DNA of 64,000 nucleotides, taken from assembly GCA_048058975.1 (NCBI GenBank), contig JBLLNP010000002.1, positions 62,001 through 126,000 of the forward strand, read 5' to 3'. This stretch comes from RHLJ01 sp048058975. GTDB taxonomy: Bacteria; Bacteroidota; Rhodothermia; Balneolales; Balneolaceae. A program made the position numbers and the translations under genes. The notes under the pieces were generated by a model that searched no databases, was not told the DNA's origin, and worked only from the letters and a program-made list of their open reading frames with translations. This document shows positions 24,590 to 33,980 of this stretch, piece by piece (position 1 is the stretch's first letter; each line of letters begins with the position of its first letter).

Positions 24590-26845
24590 TTGAATGGATT
24601 CTTTTTGAATAAAAACGCGTCGGTAAAAATTGAAAAAACGGTAGAAGGCAAAGAAGGTGGTTTGGGTACATTTGGCGGGGTTTATACTCCTTCCATACTC
24701 ACCATTCTTGGCGTTATTATGTACCTGCGTTTTGGCTGGGTAGTTGGTAATGTAGGTCTTTGGAGCAGCCTGCTGATCGTTACGCTCGCAACTTCTATCA
24801 CTTTTCTTACCAGTCTTTCTGTGGCGGCCATTGCTACCGATCAACGGGTTCGAATTGGTGGAGCATATTATATGATCAGTCGTTCTTTGGGAATTGAATC
24901 GGGAGGAGCGATTGGGATTCCACTTTATATCGCGCTGGCGCTTTCGGTAGCTTTGTATGTTGTAGGTTTTGCGGAAAGTGTGGTCGGTGTTTTCCCGGAT
25001 TTGAGTGTGCAATGGGTCGGGCTGATTACCACCTTAGGCGTTACCGGATTGGCTTTGGTTTCCGCGAAAGCGGCTATTCGGGCACAGTATATTATTATGC
25101 TGGCGATTGGGTTGTCGTTACTCTCGTTAATTTTTGGTAGTCCTGTTGAAGCCTCCCAAACCACTGAAGTTTTACCAACAAAGGGAGAGCCATTCTGGGT
25201 GGTATTTGCGGTATTCTTTCCTGCGGTAACTGGGATTATGGCCGGGGTAAATATGTCCGGAGACCTGAAAGATCCAACCAAATCAATTCCCAAAGGGACG
25301 TTTGCTGCGATTGGAACCGGATATGTGATTTATATCACGTTGGTCATTATTCTGGCACTCAGAGCTACACCCGAACAACTGATTGCAGATCCTTTGATTA
25401 TGAGAAAGATGGCGTTTTGGGGAGATGCGATTTTACTCGGAGTGTGGGGAGCGACCTTATCTAGTGCGGTGGGCAGTATTCTGGGTGGACCAAGAGTACT
25501 TCAGGCTTTAGCGATGGACAAAATTTTGCCTAACTGGTTATCCTGGTTGGGAAAGGGAAGTGGAGAAGAAGAAGAGCCCAGATACGGAACCCTTTTTACC
25601 ATGGCAATTGCATTAATTGCGGTTTGGTTTGGAGATTTGAACCTGATAGCTCCTGTACTTTCCATGTTCTTTTTAACAACGTATGGAGTCATAAACCTGG
25701 CAGCCGGTATTGAGAAGCTGCTGGACAGCCCGTCCTTCCGGCCAACTTTTAAGGTGCATTGGGCTATTTCGTTACTGGGGGCTTTGGGGTGTTTCTCAGT
25801 GATGTTTCTAATCAATATTACCGCAACACTGACGGCACTTATTTTTGTAGGGCTTATTTTTGTATGGTTAGAGCGGAGAGAGCTTACTTCGGTCTGGGGC
25901 AATGTAAAAAACGGCTTGTTGATGGCGGTTGTCCGGGAAATTCTTCTTAAGCTTAGTGATGATTTCGAACCAAAAACATGGAGGCCGCGTCCACTTGTGT
26001 TGTCCGGTTCGCCAAGTAAACGATGGCACTTGATCGATTTTGCAAACTCACTGACTCATAACAGGGGAATTCTTACCGTAGCAACTGTTTTTCCGGAAAG
26101 TAATGTGGCAAGAGAAAGACTGGAACGGATGGAAGATGAGATCGGTAATTTTCTTAAGAAAAGAGCCATTGATGCCCTTGTTCGGGTAGTATCATCCGAT
26201 GATCCGTTTTCCGGTTCAGTAAAATTGGTTGAAGCTTACGGTATAGGAAAACTGGTGCCTAACACTATAATTCTTGGTGGTAGCGAGAATCCAAAAATCA
26301 GAGAAGATTATTGCAATATGGTGAGAAGTTTCTACGAAATGAAACGCAATGTGGTACTGATTCATGGAGCAGACGATTCTCATAAAAACCCGAAGGGAAA
26401 AGCCCGAAAGCAACAACGCATCGATGTTTGGTGGGGAGGATTTAAAGGCAACGGTGGATTGATGATGATTCTGGTGCACATGCTTCAGAACAGCCTCTCG
26501 TGGAAAAACGCGCAAGTAAACCTGAAAATAATGGTAGGGCACAAAGAGGCTGTAGAAGAAATCCGGTCGAACATGAGAGGTATTATAAACGAAATCCGGT
26601 TTGAGGCGAATATAGAAGTAATTGTTTCGCAAGGAAAAACCTTCAGAGAAGTATTTCATGAGAATTCATCGGAGGCTGATTTAGTGTTGCTTGGGATGGC
26701 TACACCCGACGATAAATTCGCCGAGTACTACGAAAACATGCTCCATCTTACTGAAGGGATGCCAAGCACGGCGTTTGTTCTCGCCGGACAGGAAATCTCT
26801 TTTGGAGAGGTACTTATTCCTCAGGATACGATGAGTCAGGATTAA
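24590..26845 (+). CDS. SLC12-type cation-chloride cotransporter / APC permease
   Basis: A 751-residue inner-membrane protein. Residues about 28-450 contain some 12 hydrophobic segments beginning GGLGTFGGVYTPSILTILGV, a signature of SLC12 (Na-K-Cl/K-Cl) cotransporters; FFPAVTGIMAGVNMSGDLKDP matches the conserved TM6 region. Residues about 480-751 form a large soluble C-terminal domain with KRWHLIDFANSLTHNRGILTV, as in eukaryotic and bacterial SLC12 members. The start is uncertain: TTG 24590 is in frame, whereas the nearby ATG at 24594 is in another frame. It ends with a 4-bp overlap with the convergent ROK gene. Ion specificity cannot be read. In a salt-adapted organism a role in chloride and cation balance is plausible. 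Confidence 0.85.
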   Translation: MNGFFLNKNASVKIEKTVEGKEGGLGTFGGVYTPSILTILGVIMYLRFGWVVGNVGLWSSLLIVTLATSITFLTSLSVAAIATDQRVRIGGAYYMISRSLGIESGGAIGIPLYIALALSVALYVVGFAESVVGVFPDLSVQWVGLITTLGVTGLALVSAKAAIRAQYIIMLAIGLSLLSLIFGSPVEASQTTEVLPTKGEPFWVVFAVFFPAVTGIMAGVNMSGDLKDPTKSIPKGTFAAIGTGYVIYITLVIILALRATPEQLIADPLIMRKMAFWGDAILLGVWGATLSSAVGSILGGPRVLQALAMDKILPNWLSWLGKGSGEEEEPRYGTLFTMAIALIAVWFGDLNLIAPVLSMFFLTTYGVINLAAGIEKLLDSPSFRPTFKVHWAISLLGALGCFSVMFLINITATLTALIFVGLIFVWLERRELTSVWGNVKNGLLMAVVREILLKLSDDFEPKTWRPRPLVLSGSPSKRWHLIDFANSLTHNRGILTVATVFPESNVARERLERMEDEIGNFLKKRAIDALVRVVSSDDPFSGSVKLVEAYGIGKLVPNTIILGGSENPKIREDYCNMVRSFYEMKRNVVLIHGADDSHKNPKGKARKQQRIDVWWGGFKGNGGLMMILVHMLQNSLSWKNAQVNLKIMVGHKEAVEEIRSNMRGIINEIRFEANIEVIVSQGKTFREVFHENSSEADLVLLGMATPDDKFAEYYENMLHLTEGMPSTAFVLAGQEISFGEVLIPQDTMSQD

Positions 26846-28056
26846 TGCCCATTACCCGGACTATTCTTTATAAGTAATTCAGCCTGAGCAGCGAACAAGT
26901 CAAATATTGGAAGTGTAGCTGCTCCTAAGGCTGCCGCATCAGTGCCCGCTGTTCCTGCTAAAAACTTTGGAATGCTATTTTTAAAATCTATTCTGTTGGA
27001 TTCCATCAAAGAGGGTAAATCGGTTACAAATTCTTCGATAATTACTTTAGGTAAACGTCCACCGAGGATTATGACTTCCGTATCCATTAAATAATCAGAA
27101 ATATTAAAAATGGTGGCTAGATATTTTTTAGAAAGGTCCAGCCATTCAAGAAATGGGGGTGAACTATTGAGTAAAAGTGGTTCAAGTTCTTCAGGACGGT
27201 TTACCTGAATGCCGAATTGTTTAAGCCATTCGTAAAGTTTCTTTAAGTTAAAGTGTTCTCCTATATGTGGAAATTCAGAGTCACTTAAAGGACTTTTTTC
27301 TCCGAAATAAGGTAAAAAGCCAAATTCGCCCGAATTTTTATTATGGCCTTCATATAAATTTCCGTTAAGTACCACGCCTCCCCCTAAGCCAACTCCAAAA
27401 AAAGCGTAGGTAAAATTAGAGATATTTTTACCCGCGCCATACCAACGTTCACCTATAGTTGCAGCTGAAGCGTTATTCTCAATAAATATTGGAGCTGAAA
27501 TATGTTTTTGCAACATTGCACCAATCGGAACATGCTTCCAATTTGGAAAGGCTTTTGGATTTATTGTGTTTTTGACTTCATTATTTGAAGTAATTTCTAA
27601 AGGCCCTGGTAAACCTAATCCAACTCCACAGAAATGTGCATTTTTTACTTTTTCCGAATTAGTTAGTTCATTCACCGTAGAAACCATAAGTCGCACTGCA
27701 TCATCTGGAGTTGGTGAGTCAACTTCGTAAAATATTTTTGTTGTTACATTTCCCGATAAATCAACCAAAATACCAGTCAAATGATCTCGATTAAAATCGA
27801 GACCCACCGAATAAGCCCCAGTTGGATTTACTTCCAAAGTGGTTGAAGGAGCTCCTCTTTTCTTTTGCTGTTTCTTTCCCTCTTGGACAAAACTCTGATC
27901 CAAAAGTCGGTTAACTATATTAGAAACGGTTTGAGCAGTTAGATTTGTCTCTCTAGCAACATCTGCCCGAGAAATAGGACCTAGTAATCTGACAGTTTCA
28001 AAAACAATCCTGAAATTGTAGTCTTTTGTATAAGTAAGATTGGTTCCTGAAAGCAA
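26842..28056 (-). CDS. ROK family transcriptional regulator of the mannan locus
   Basis: A 404-residue DNA-binding repressor. An N-terminal winged helix-turn-helix (about 10-70: GPISRADVARETNLTAQTVSNIVNRLLD) is fused to a ROK sugar-kinase-like domain (about 80-395) with VGLDFNRDHLTGILVDLSGN, LGLPGPL, ENNASAATIGERWYG and FGVGLGGGVV. The usual ROK zinc motif (CxCGxxGC) is not seen; the matching place reads SEFPHIGEHFN, so effector binding may differ. It is transcribed away from the TonB receptor gene across 267 bp holding two copies of the palindrome TTAATCAA-N5-TTGATTAA. The same site occurs near other genes of the locus. I infer that this protein represses the locus until a mannan-derived sugar binds. 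Confidence 0.88.
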   Translation of the reverse strand: MLSGTNLTYTKDYNFRIVFETVRLLGPISRADVARETNLTAQTVSNIVNRLLDQSFVQEGKKQQKKRGAPSTTLEVNPTGAYSVGLDFNRDHLTGILVDLSGNVTTKIFYEVDSPTPDDAVRLMVSTVNELTNSEKVKNAHFCGVGLGLPGPLEITSNNEVKNTINPKAFPNWKHVPIGAMLQKHISAPIFIENNASAATIGERWYGAGKNISNFTYAFFGVGLGGGVVLNGNLYEGHNKNSGEFGFLPYFGEKSPLSDSEFPHIGEHFNLKKLYEWLKQFGIQVNRPEELEPLLLNSSPPFLEWLDLSKKYLATIFNISDYLMDTEVIILGGRLPKVIIEEFVTDLPSLMESNRIDFKNSIPKFLAGTAGTDAAALGAATLPIFDLFAAQAELLIKNSPGNGH

Positions 28057-28217
28057 TTTATAAAATTGATTTAAAAAATAATTTTTATAAACCTTAGAAT
28101 ATCAAACAATCAAATAAAAAAAAAGCTAAGATTTAGCCTAACCCGAAAAAAATGCTTCTGTGTATATCTGAACACACTTTTTAAATTTCATCAAAAGCAT
28201 CTCCAAAAAAAATTGAC

Positions 28218-28238
28218 TTAATCAAATGAATTGACTAA
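28218..28238. promoter_or_regulatory. Probable ROK operator, copy 1 (one mismatch)
   Basis: TTAATCAA-ATGAA-TTGACTAA matches the site TTAATCAA-N5-TTGATTAA with one mismatch. It lies 28 bp (centre to centre) from copy 2, so the two are close to helically phased. Confidence 0.6.
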
Positions 28239-28245
28239 TCTGCAT

Positions 28246-28266
28246 TTAATCAATTTGATTGATTAA
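28246..28266. promoter_or_regulatory. Probable ROK operator, copy 2 (perfect)
   Basis: TTAATCAA-TTTGA-TTGATTAA, with two further flanking pairs extending the symmetry. It lies immediately upstream of the -33 region of the TonB receptor promoter and in the ROK gene's own upstream region, so it could serve both repression and autoregulation. Confidence 0.75.
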
Positions 28267-28272
28267 AATTTC

Positions 28273-28306
28273 TTTGAGTCATATTAAATCAAGTAACCTA
28301 GATTTG
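28273..28306 (+). promoter_or_regulatory. Promoter of the TonB receptor operon
   Basis: TTTG at 28273-28276 and TAGATTTG at 28299-28306 fit the -33/-7 pattern with a 22-nt gap, slightly long. The start codon follows 17 nt later. The operator abuts the -33 element. Confidence 0.45.
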
Positions 28307-28323
28307 GTATAGAAATATCCCTT

Positions 28324-31300
28324 ATGAAACACAGATTTAACATAAAAAGAACATCTTTTTTTTTCTTTTTAATTCTTATTACTCCCTTCTTATTGAATGG
28401 GAAAGCCTACGAGGAAAGCTTTTTTTTTGGTGCCAATGTGGAACCGCTTCCGCATGTGAATGGGTCAGTGGAAGGAAGGGTAGTAGAGGCTGGAACAGAT
28501 GAGCCATTGATTGGAGCAAGTGTTTATATAAAAGGAACTACAAAAGGCACTGCGACTGATATTGATGGTGAATTCAAAATCAATAATGTTGCCGAGGGCG
28601 AATATATAATTGTAATCTCTTACTTAGGATATAATACTTTGGAGGTTCCAGTGGTACTAGGGTTAAATGAAGATTTTAAACTAAATGTGGAGTTAGAATG
28701 GCAGGGTGTGACTGGGGAGGAAGTAACAATTACAGCACAGGCTCGGGGGCAAGTAGCTGCAATTAACGAGCAAATTAAGTCAAATAATATTGTAAATATT
28801 GTATCTAAGGACCGGATTGAGGATGTGCCTGATGTAAATGCAGCGGAATCTATTGGTAGATTACCAGGGGTTTCTATTCAGCGTTCTAATGGGGAAGCAA
28901 ATAAAGTGGTAATCCGTGGGTTATCCCCAAAATTTAATGCCGTAAGCATTAATGGAGTAAGAATCCCCTCAACAGGAAATGACAGAAGTGCAAGTCTATC
29001 TTTAATTTCTAGTAACATGTTGGATGGGATAGAAGTGTCTAAAGCGATAACTCCGGATATGGATGGCGATGCTTTGGGTGGAAGTGTTAATCTGAGACTA
29101 CGAAGGGCCCCAGAAAAATTCTTCGGAGATTTTAGGCTACAAACTGGTTATACAGAAGTTCAGGACGAATATGGCAATTATTTAATGGCTGCTAGTGCTG
29201 GAAGAAGGTTTCTTAATAATAAAATAGGTGTAATAGCGAGTTTAAACCTGGATGATTTAGATCGTAGTGCTGATGTTTTTGATGCAGCAAATGAGAATAG
29301 GCAAGATCCTAAAAGAAACAATGAATTCTTTCCTTATCTTAACAGAGTAACTTTAACAGAGAGAGAAAGAGACCGACAGAGGTTAGGATTTAGTTTAATA
29401 ACCGATTATAAATTACCTAAAGGTGATATACTTATAAGTACTATTTATAATAGGCTTACCACAGATGGGTTTACCAGAACCTCTTCTTATAATATTTCAA
29501 ATATTGATCAACAATATACTGGTGCCCAGAATCATAACATTCAATCAATACTAAGTATTTCTGTTAATCTGGAGCAAGATTTAGGTTGGCTAAAGTTTGA
29601 TTCAGGAGTTTCTTACAGTAGCACTGTAAATGAAAATCCTGGAACATTTGGCGCTAATTTTCGACAGTTTCCTGCTGCTAATGCTTTGTTACTAAATGAT
29701 GATCTACGATTCGGTGATCCAAGAAATGTGCCATCGGGATTCGAACCAGATAGTTCACGAACTGAATTACAAAATGTATTCTATACTGAGTCAATAAATA
29801 AGGGTGAGGAAATAACCTTAAGTACAAACTTTACTATACCGTATGAAATTAGTAACAAAATAACAGGGTCTTTTAAATTTGGTGGTAAATTAAGATACAT
29901 TGATCGTTCTAACGATGTTGAAAGAATTGAGCGATCTATGCTTTTTGGTGGTGGAACCGAACCAAGAGCGATATTTGCTGATGCGTTACCAGAAATTAAT
30001 TTTCCACCTTCAACAGATACCTATACTCTTGACTTATTTCAGGATAGTTACACTAGATCAAATTTTCTGAATCGGGATTATCCACTAGGTTATACCTTTC
30101 GACTTGACCTCATTGAAAGAGGATTTAGAGAGTTACAAAAGTATAGTGGTTTATATTTGGATTACAATGTTGATACTACTTTTGGCGACGACTATACTGG
30201 AGAAGAAACGTACGGTGCGGCATATATAATGACCACACTGAATTTAGGGGATAAAATTACGCTTATCCCGGGTGTTCGATACGAAAAAGAGTCCAGTACC
30301 TATACAGGAAATATAATTCGTACACTGGAGCGATTTGAAGAAATAGATGAAGATTTTAATCGTTTTTTGACCGATACCACAAGTAGTAGAGAAAACGATT
30401 TCTTACTTCCTATGGTACATTTAAGAATAGACCCAGTCGATTGGTTAAACATAAGATTGGCATATACTGAATCAATTACTCGTCCTAACTTTTTACAATA
30501 CGCTCCATTAACCTATATAGATCCCTTGGGGAACTTTGTTAATGCTCCCAATACTCGACTAAATTCATCCAGTGCTAGAAATTACGATGCTTCAGTATCA
30601 GTCTATCAAAGTAAACTAGGATTATTGACCGCATCCTATTTTTATAAAGAAATAGAGGGTTTAATACGTTTCGTTCGTTTCCCTTGGTTAAATGGCCAAA
30701 CGATTCTACCGGATCTAAATAAAGAAGATTTAGGTATTCCAATTTCAGGTGCACCACAGGTTAATACAAATATCAATAACCCGGAAATTGCTACAGTGGA
30801 AGGAGTTGAATTAGACTGGCAAACTAATTTTTGGTATCTCCCTTCTATTTTTAAAGGTCTGGTATTTAGTATGAATTATACCATCCTAACCTCTGAGACC
30901 CAGTATCCTATAAACTTATTAGAACGAGTACCTAGTAACACCCCGCCCTTTTTTGCAGAAGTACTTACTGATACTGTATATGTTGGCCGAATTCCAGATC
31001 AACCAAGTAATATTGGAAATATTACCATCGGGTATGACTATAAAGGCTTTTCCGTTCGATTATCCTACTATTATCAAAACGATGTATTTACCGGTGGGTT
31101 TGGAAGCCAGTTCTTTAGCGATGGACAATTCATAGAAATTGACGATTTATTTACTGACTCAATTAAACGATACGATCTCACTTTAAAACAAACTTTTAAA
31201 CGAAACTATGAAATCTACGCTAACCTAAACAATTTGACCAATGAAGACGATCGGAATTTCTATAGAACTATAGGTCAGTTTCCGGTCGACTTAGAGTACT

Positions 31301-31341
31301 ATGGTTTTACCATGGATGTCGGATTCAGAATGAAATTTTAA
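28324..31341 (+). CDS. TonB-dependent outer-membrane receptor (TIGR01782-like)
   Basis: A 1005-residue outer-membrane channel for energy-dependent uptake of large sugars. After a signal sequence comes a carboxypeptidase-regulatory-like domain (about 48-140: GRVVEAGTDEPLIGASVYIKGTTKGTATDIDGEF and on). The plug follows (about 155-280, with AAESIGRLPGVSIQRSNGEANKVVIRGL and GSVNLRLRRAP), then a 22-strand barrel ending in an aromatic-rich strand with terminal Phe (VGFRMKF). The plug wording resembles the Xanthomonas/Caulobacter-type receptors. No SusD gene follows; the next gene is a secreted beta-helix protein 28 bp downstream. It is preceded by two ROK operators and a promoter, so it should be the first gene of the inducible unit. 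The ligand is inferred to be (sulfated) manno-oligosaccharide. Confidence 0.9.
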   Translation: MKHRFNIKRTSFFFFLILITPFLLNGKAYEESFFFGANVEPLPHVNGSVEGRVVEAGTDEPLIGASVYIKGTTKGTATDIDGEFKINNVAEGEYIIVISYLGYNTLEVPVVLGLNEDFKLNVELEWQGVTGEEVTITAQARGQVAAINEQIKSNNIVNIVSKDRIEDVPDVNAAESIGRLPGVSIQRSNGEANKVVIRGLSPKFNAVSINGVRIPSTGNDRSASLSLISSNMLDGIEVSKAITPDMDGDALGGSVNLRLRRAPEKFFGDFRLQTGYTEVQDEYGNYLMAASAGRRFLNNKIGVIASLNLDDLDRSADVFDAANENRQDPKRNNEFFPYLNRVTLTERERDRQRLGFSLITDYKLPKGDILISTIYNRLTTDGFTRTSSYNISNIDQQYTGAQNHNIQSILSISVNLEQDLGWLKFDSGVSYSSTVNENPGTFGANFRQFPAANALLLNDDLRFGDPRNVPSGFEPDSSRTELQNVFYTESINKGEEITLSTNFTIPYEISNKITGSFKFGGKLRYIDRSNDVERIERSMLFGGGTEPRAIFADALPEINFPPSTDTYTLDLFQDSYTRSNFLNRDYPLGYTFRLDLIERGFRELQKYSGLYLDYNVDTTFGDDYTGEETYGAAYIMTTLNLGDKITLIPGVRYEKESSTYTGNIIRTLERFEEIDEDFNRFLTDTTSSRENDFLLPMVHLRIDPVDWLNIRLAYTESITRPNFLQYAPLTYIDPLGNFVNAPNTRLNSSSARNYDASVSVYQSKLGLLTASYFYKEIEGLIRFVRFPWLNGQTILPDLNKEDLGIPISGAPQVNTNINNPEIATVEGVELDWQTNFWYLPSIFKGLVFSMNYTILTSETQYPINLLERVPSNTPPFFAEVLTDTVYVGRIPDQPSNIGNITIGYDYKGFSVRLSYYYQNDVFTGGFGSQFFSDGQFIEIDDLFTDSIKRYDLTLKQTFKRNYEIYANLNNLTNEDDRNFYRTIGQFPVDLEYYGFTMDVGFRMKF

Positions 31342-31369
31342 ACCTAACCCTAAAACAGTGGAGATATCA

Positions 31370-33862
31370 ATGAAACATATCTACAAATTAATCCATGCAC
31401 TACTGTTCGCGATTTTTGTTATAGCTCCTTTAAAAGGACTTGCGCAAGAATCAGATACATTAATTGTGGAGTGGAGAAACCCTGATCAAACCGTACGCTT
31501 TAACGGTTTATACGAAACTATACAAGCAGATACAAACGTAAACGGTGAAAGATATCCAAACCGTGTATATAAGCTTCGTCAAGGTGGGTACTACTATGTA
31601 CAAGAAAGAATACAAAATAATGGTTGGCACTTACACATAGTTGGTGAGAAAGGAGATCCTACCGATCCTAATAAGTTTCCACCGTTCATTCAATTACTTA
31701 CACGTGATGATGGTTCCAGAACCAATAAAATTTTGCAGGCAGCAGGGGATGTAACTCTAAAAAACCTGACGATCACGGGAAGAGTTTCAAATGGCGATTT
31801 ACCTTATGAAATAATTCGCTTTGATGGAAATGATTCTAAAATCGTTATCGATAACGTAATATGGGAGCGATCTCAATGGGGGATGTTTTCAAGCTACGGA
31901 CAGAATACAAGTATCTACGTAACAAATTCTACCTTTAGGAATTTAGTATCTGAGTTTCAGCAGTGGGGTGGTCGTGGTTTTTCCGTCTGGGCTAATATTG
32001 ACACAATGATTGTTGAGAATAACACCTTCGTAAATATAGGTGCCTATCCTGTTCAGCTTGCTAATTCAACTCAAAATTTCTTTGTATTCAACCACAATAC
32101 TGTAGTTGGAACCGGGCGACATTTAGTATTAGGAGCCCAATTAAAGAATGCTTATATCACAAACAATTTAGTTCTCAATCCGTTTTGGCAAGGAGAAGAT
32201 GTTGCCGCTGGTGAAGTAGATGCTGAGCGCCTAGCCTCTACAGATCGGCAATTTTCTGGTATGATAAGTATTACCACACTTCCAACAGATGTGGGCATTG
32301 ATGCATCCCGTAGGTTAGCTTTTGCCAATAACAACTTTTTTACCCAACCAATTTTTAATAATTGGTTTGCAGCCGAAGATAGCATCAACAAGCAACCTCT
32401 TTTGAATGTTGAGGCGCAAAACTTATTTGATGAAGTATCTGGAATGGTTGCAGTTAATAATACCCTTGATGTACATGATCCGGGTTTCACTACTTATCCA
32501 GATAATCAGGCAACTCAGATTGAATTTATTACAGATGTCCGGAATGGAGACTCTGATGTTACTTTACATTATTGGGATCCGGGTCGTGATGAAACAAATA
32601 ATTTTTCAGTGATGTGGCCTTTACCTGGTGATTATACCTATTCAAATACAACCCTTAAAACCGCTGCAATTGGTGGCTACCCATTAGGAGACCTGAATTG
32701 GTACCCAGAACAGAAAGCACTTTGGGAAGCTAACAAAAATGCTCAATATGCAGCAATTGAAGAGCTGATGGGTGCTGAAATTGAATCTACCTATCTTACT
32801 AAACTTGAAACATCTCAAGCATCAACAGGTGGAAATGCGGAGGTTACTAGCCCCCCAGACAGGTTAATTGCCTTTATCGGCCCGGCAGGAAACATTGTGT
32901 GGTATGATGTGCAAATGGCTGCAGGAACTTATGACGTACAAGTGGCTTTAAGAACTCCTAGTGCCAGCACAAATGTAAATCGCGCTACGCATCTTGTAAT
33001 AAACGATGGGGGAAATAATACTTTCCCTATTGGTGAAGCGCAGGATGGTATAACCTGGACTGAAGTAACAATTCCTGGAATTTCATTCCAAGACGGTGCA
33101 AATAAAGTAGCTTTAAATAGAGCGTGGGGTTTTCTTGAATATAGAGATATAAAGATAAAAGAAGCCGGAACTGAGAATGTTGTAATGACCTTATGGCCTG
33201 GCGAATCTACCCTTGAAGGTGGTGGAGAGTATCGTTGTGGAGCGGGGAATATTTGTTCAAATGGTGATGACATCATTGATACCAAAGACGGCGGTACCGC
33301 TACATTTACTTACGAAGCAGAAGGTAATGGTACTATACTTGCTGTATTGAGTTATTTCTTAGCTGATGGCGATGCAGATGTTACGGTTTCTTTAAACGGG
33401 GAAGAAGTTACTACCGAAACGTTAACAGCTACTGGAGATTCTGTGTTAACTACCATGAACTTTTCGAATTTAGCTTTTAAACAAGGTAGTAATGAACTTG
33501 TATTTAATGCTACTTCAGGCGGCCTTTGGATCGATGAGTTAGATTTATATCTACTCGGTGAATTCATGACCGTTTCAAATGAGTGGAACGATGAGGCAGA
33601 AAATTTCAGGTTGTCACAAAACTACCCGAATCCGTTTAATCCAACCACTAATATCAACTTTACACTTCCTTTTGCTTCAAATGTTCAATTATCTGTTTTC
33701 AATATTCTAGGACAGAAAGTTGCAACCTTAGTGGATGAAACCAGAGTTGCTGGAAATTATACAGTCAATTTTGATGCAAGAAGTCTTGCTTCAGGAGTGT
33801 ATTTCTATATGCTACAAGCAGGTGATTTTACACTACAAAGGAAAATGACGTTGATCAAGTAG
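31370..33862 (+). CDS. Secreted beta-helix (pectate-lyase-fold-like) protein with sorting domain
   Basis: An 830-residue surface or extracellular protein. After the signal peptide (to LKGLAQE, about 26), residues 30-450 show repeated short strands with Asn ladders (VTLKNLTITGRV, IVIDNVIWERS, IYVTNSTFRNL, MIVENNTFVNI, AYITNNLVLNP) typical of a right-handed parallel beta-helix. Two carbohydrate-binding-like beta-sandwiches follow (about 467-600 and 603-735), then the NYPNPFNP sorting domain (about 750-830). I used ATG 31370, which has GGAG upstream; GTG 31358 is in frame. It is probably co-transcribed with the receptor gene and ends at a strong terminator. The substrate is unknown: it could be a lyase, an epimerase or a binding protein. 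Confidence 0.75.
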   Translation: MKHIYKLIHALLFAIFVIAPLKGLAQESDTLIVEWRNPDQTVRFNGLYETIQADTNVNGERYPNRVYKLRQGGYYYVQERIQNNGWHLHIVGEKGDPTDPNKFPPFIQLLTRDDGSRTNKILQAAGDVTLKNLTITGRVSNGDLPYEIIRFDGNDSKIVIDNVIWERSQWGMFSSYGQNTSIYVTNSTFRNLVSEFQQWGGRGFSVWANIDTMIVENNTFVNIGAYPVQLANSTQNFFVFNHNTVVGTGRHLVLGAQLKNAYITNNLVLNPFWQGEDVAAGEVDAERLASTDRQFSGMISITTLPTDVGIDASRRLAFANNNFFTQPIFNNWFAAEDSINKQPLLNVEAQNLFDEVSGMVAVNNTLDVHDPGFTTYPDNQATQIEFITDVRNGDSDVTLHYWDPGRDETNNFSVMWPLPGDYTYSNTTLKTAAIGGYPLGDLNWYPEQKALWEANKNAQYAAIEELMGAEIESTYLTKLETSQASTGGNAEVTSPPDRLIAFIGPAGNIVWYDVQMAAGTYDVQVALRTPSASTNVNRATHLVINDGGNNTFPIGEAQDGITWTEVTIPGISFQDGANKVALNRAWGFLEYRDIKIKEAGTENVVMTLWPGESTLEGGGEYRCGAGNICSNGDDIIDTKDGGTATFTYEAEGNGTILAVLSYFLADGDADVTVSLNGEEVTTETLTATGDSVLTTMNFSNLAFKQGSNELVFNATSGGLWIDELDLYLLGEFMTVSNEWNDEAENFRLSQNYPNPFNPTTNINFTLPFASNVQLSVFNILGQKVATLVDETRVAGNYTVNFDARSLASGVYFYMLQAGDFTLQRKMTLIK

Positions 33863-33889
33863 CTTTAATCATTTATCTATTTATAATGA

Positions 33890-33920
33890 GATGGTGGATG
33901 ATTCCACCATCTTCTTTTTT
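33890..33920 (+). terminator. Terminator after the receptor/beta-helix unit
   Basis: A perfect 9-bp stem GATGGTGGA/TCCACCATC (33890-33898, 33903-33911) with a TGAT loop, then TTCTTTTTT. It separates the first two genes of the locus from the symporter group. Confidence 0.88.
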
Positions 33921-33980
33921 AAAGCAGAGGTTTCCTCAAGGTATAATTTTCTTTGATTCAGGAACCTTAATTCACAAAAT

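Noticed and set aside
24572..25293. Antisense frames opposite the SLC12-type transporter
   Set aside because: Low-complexity translations opposite membrane segments; no start signals or homology.
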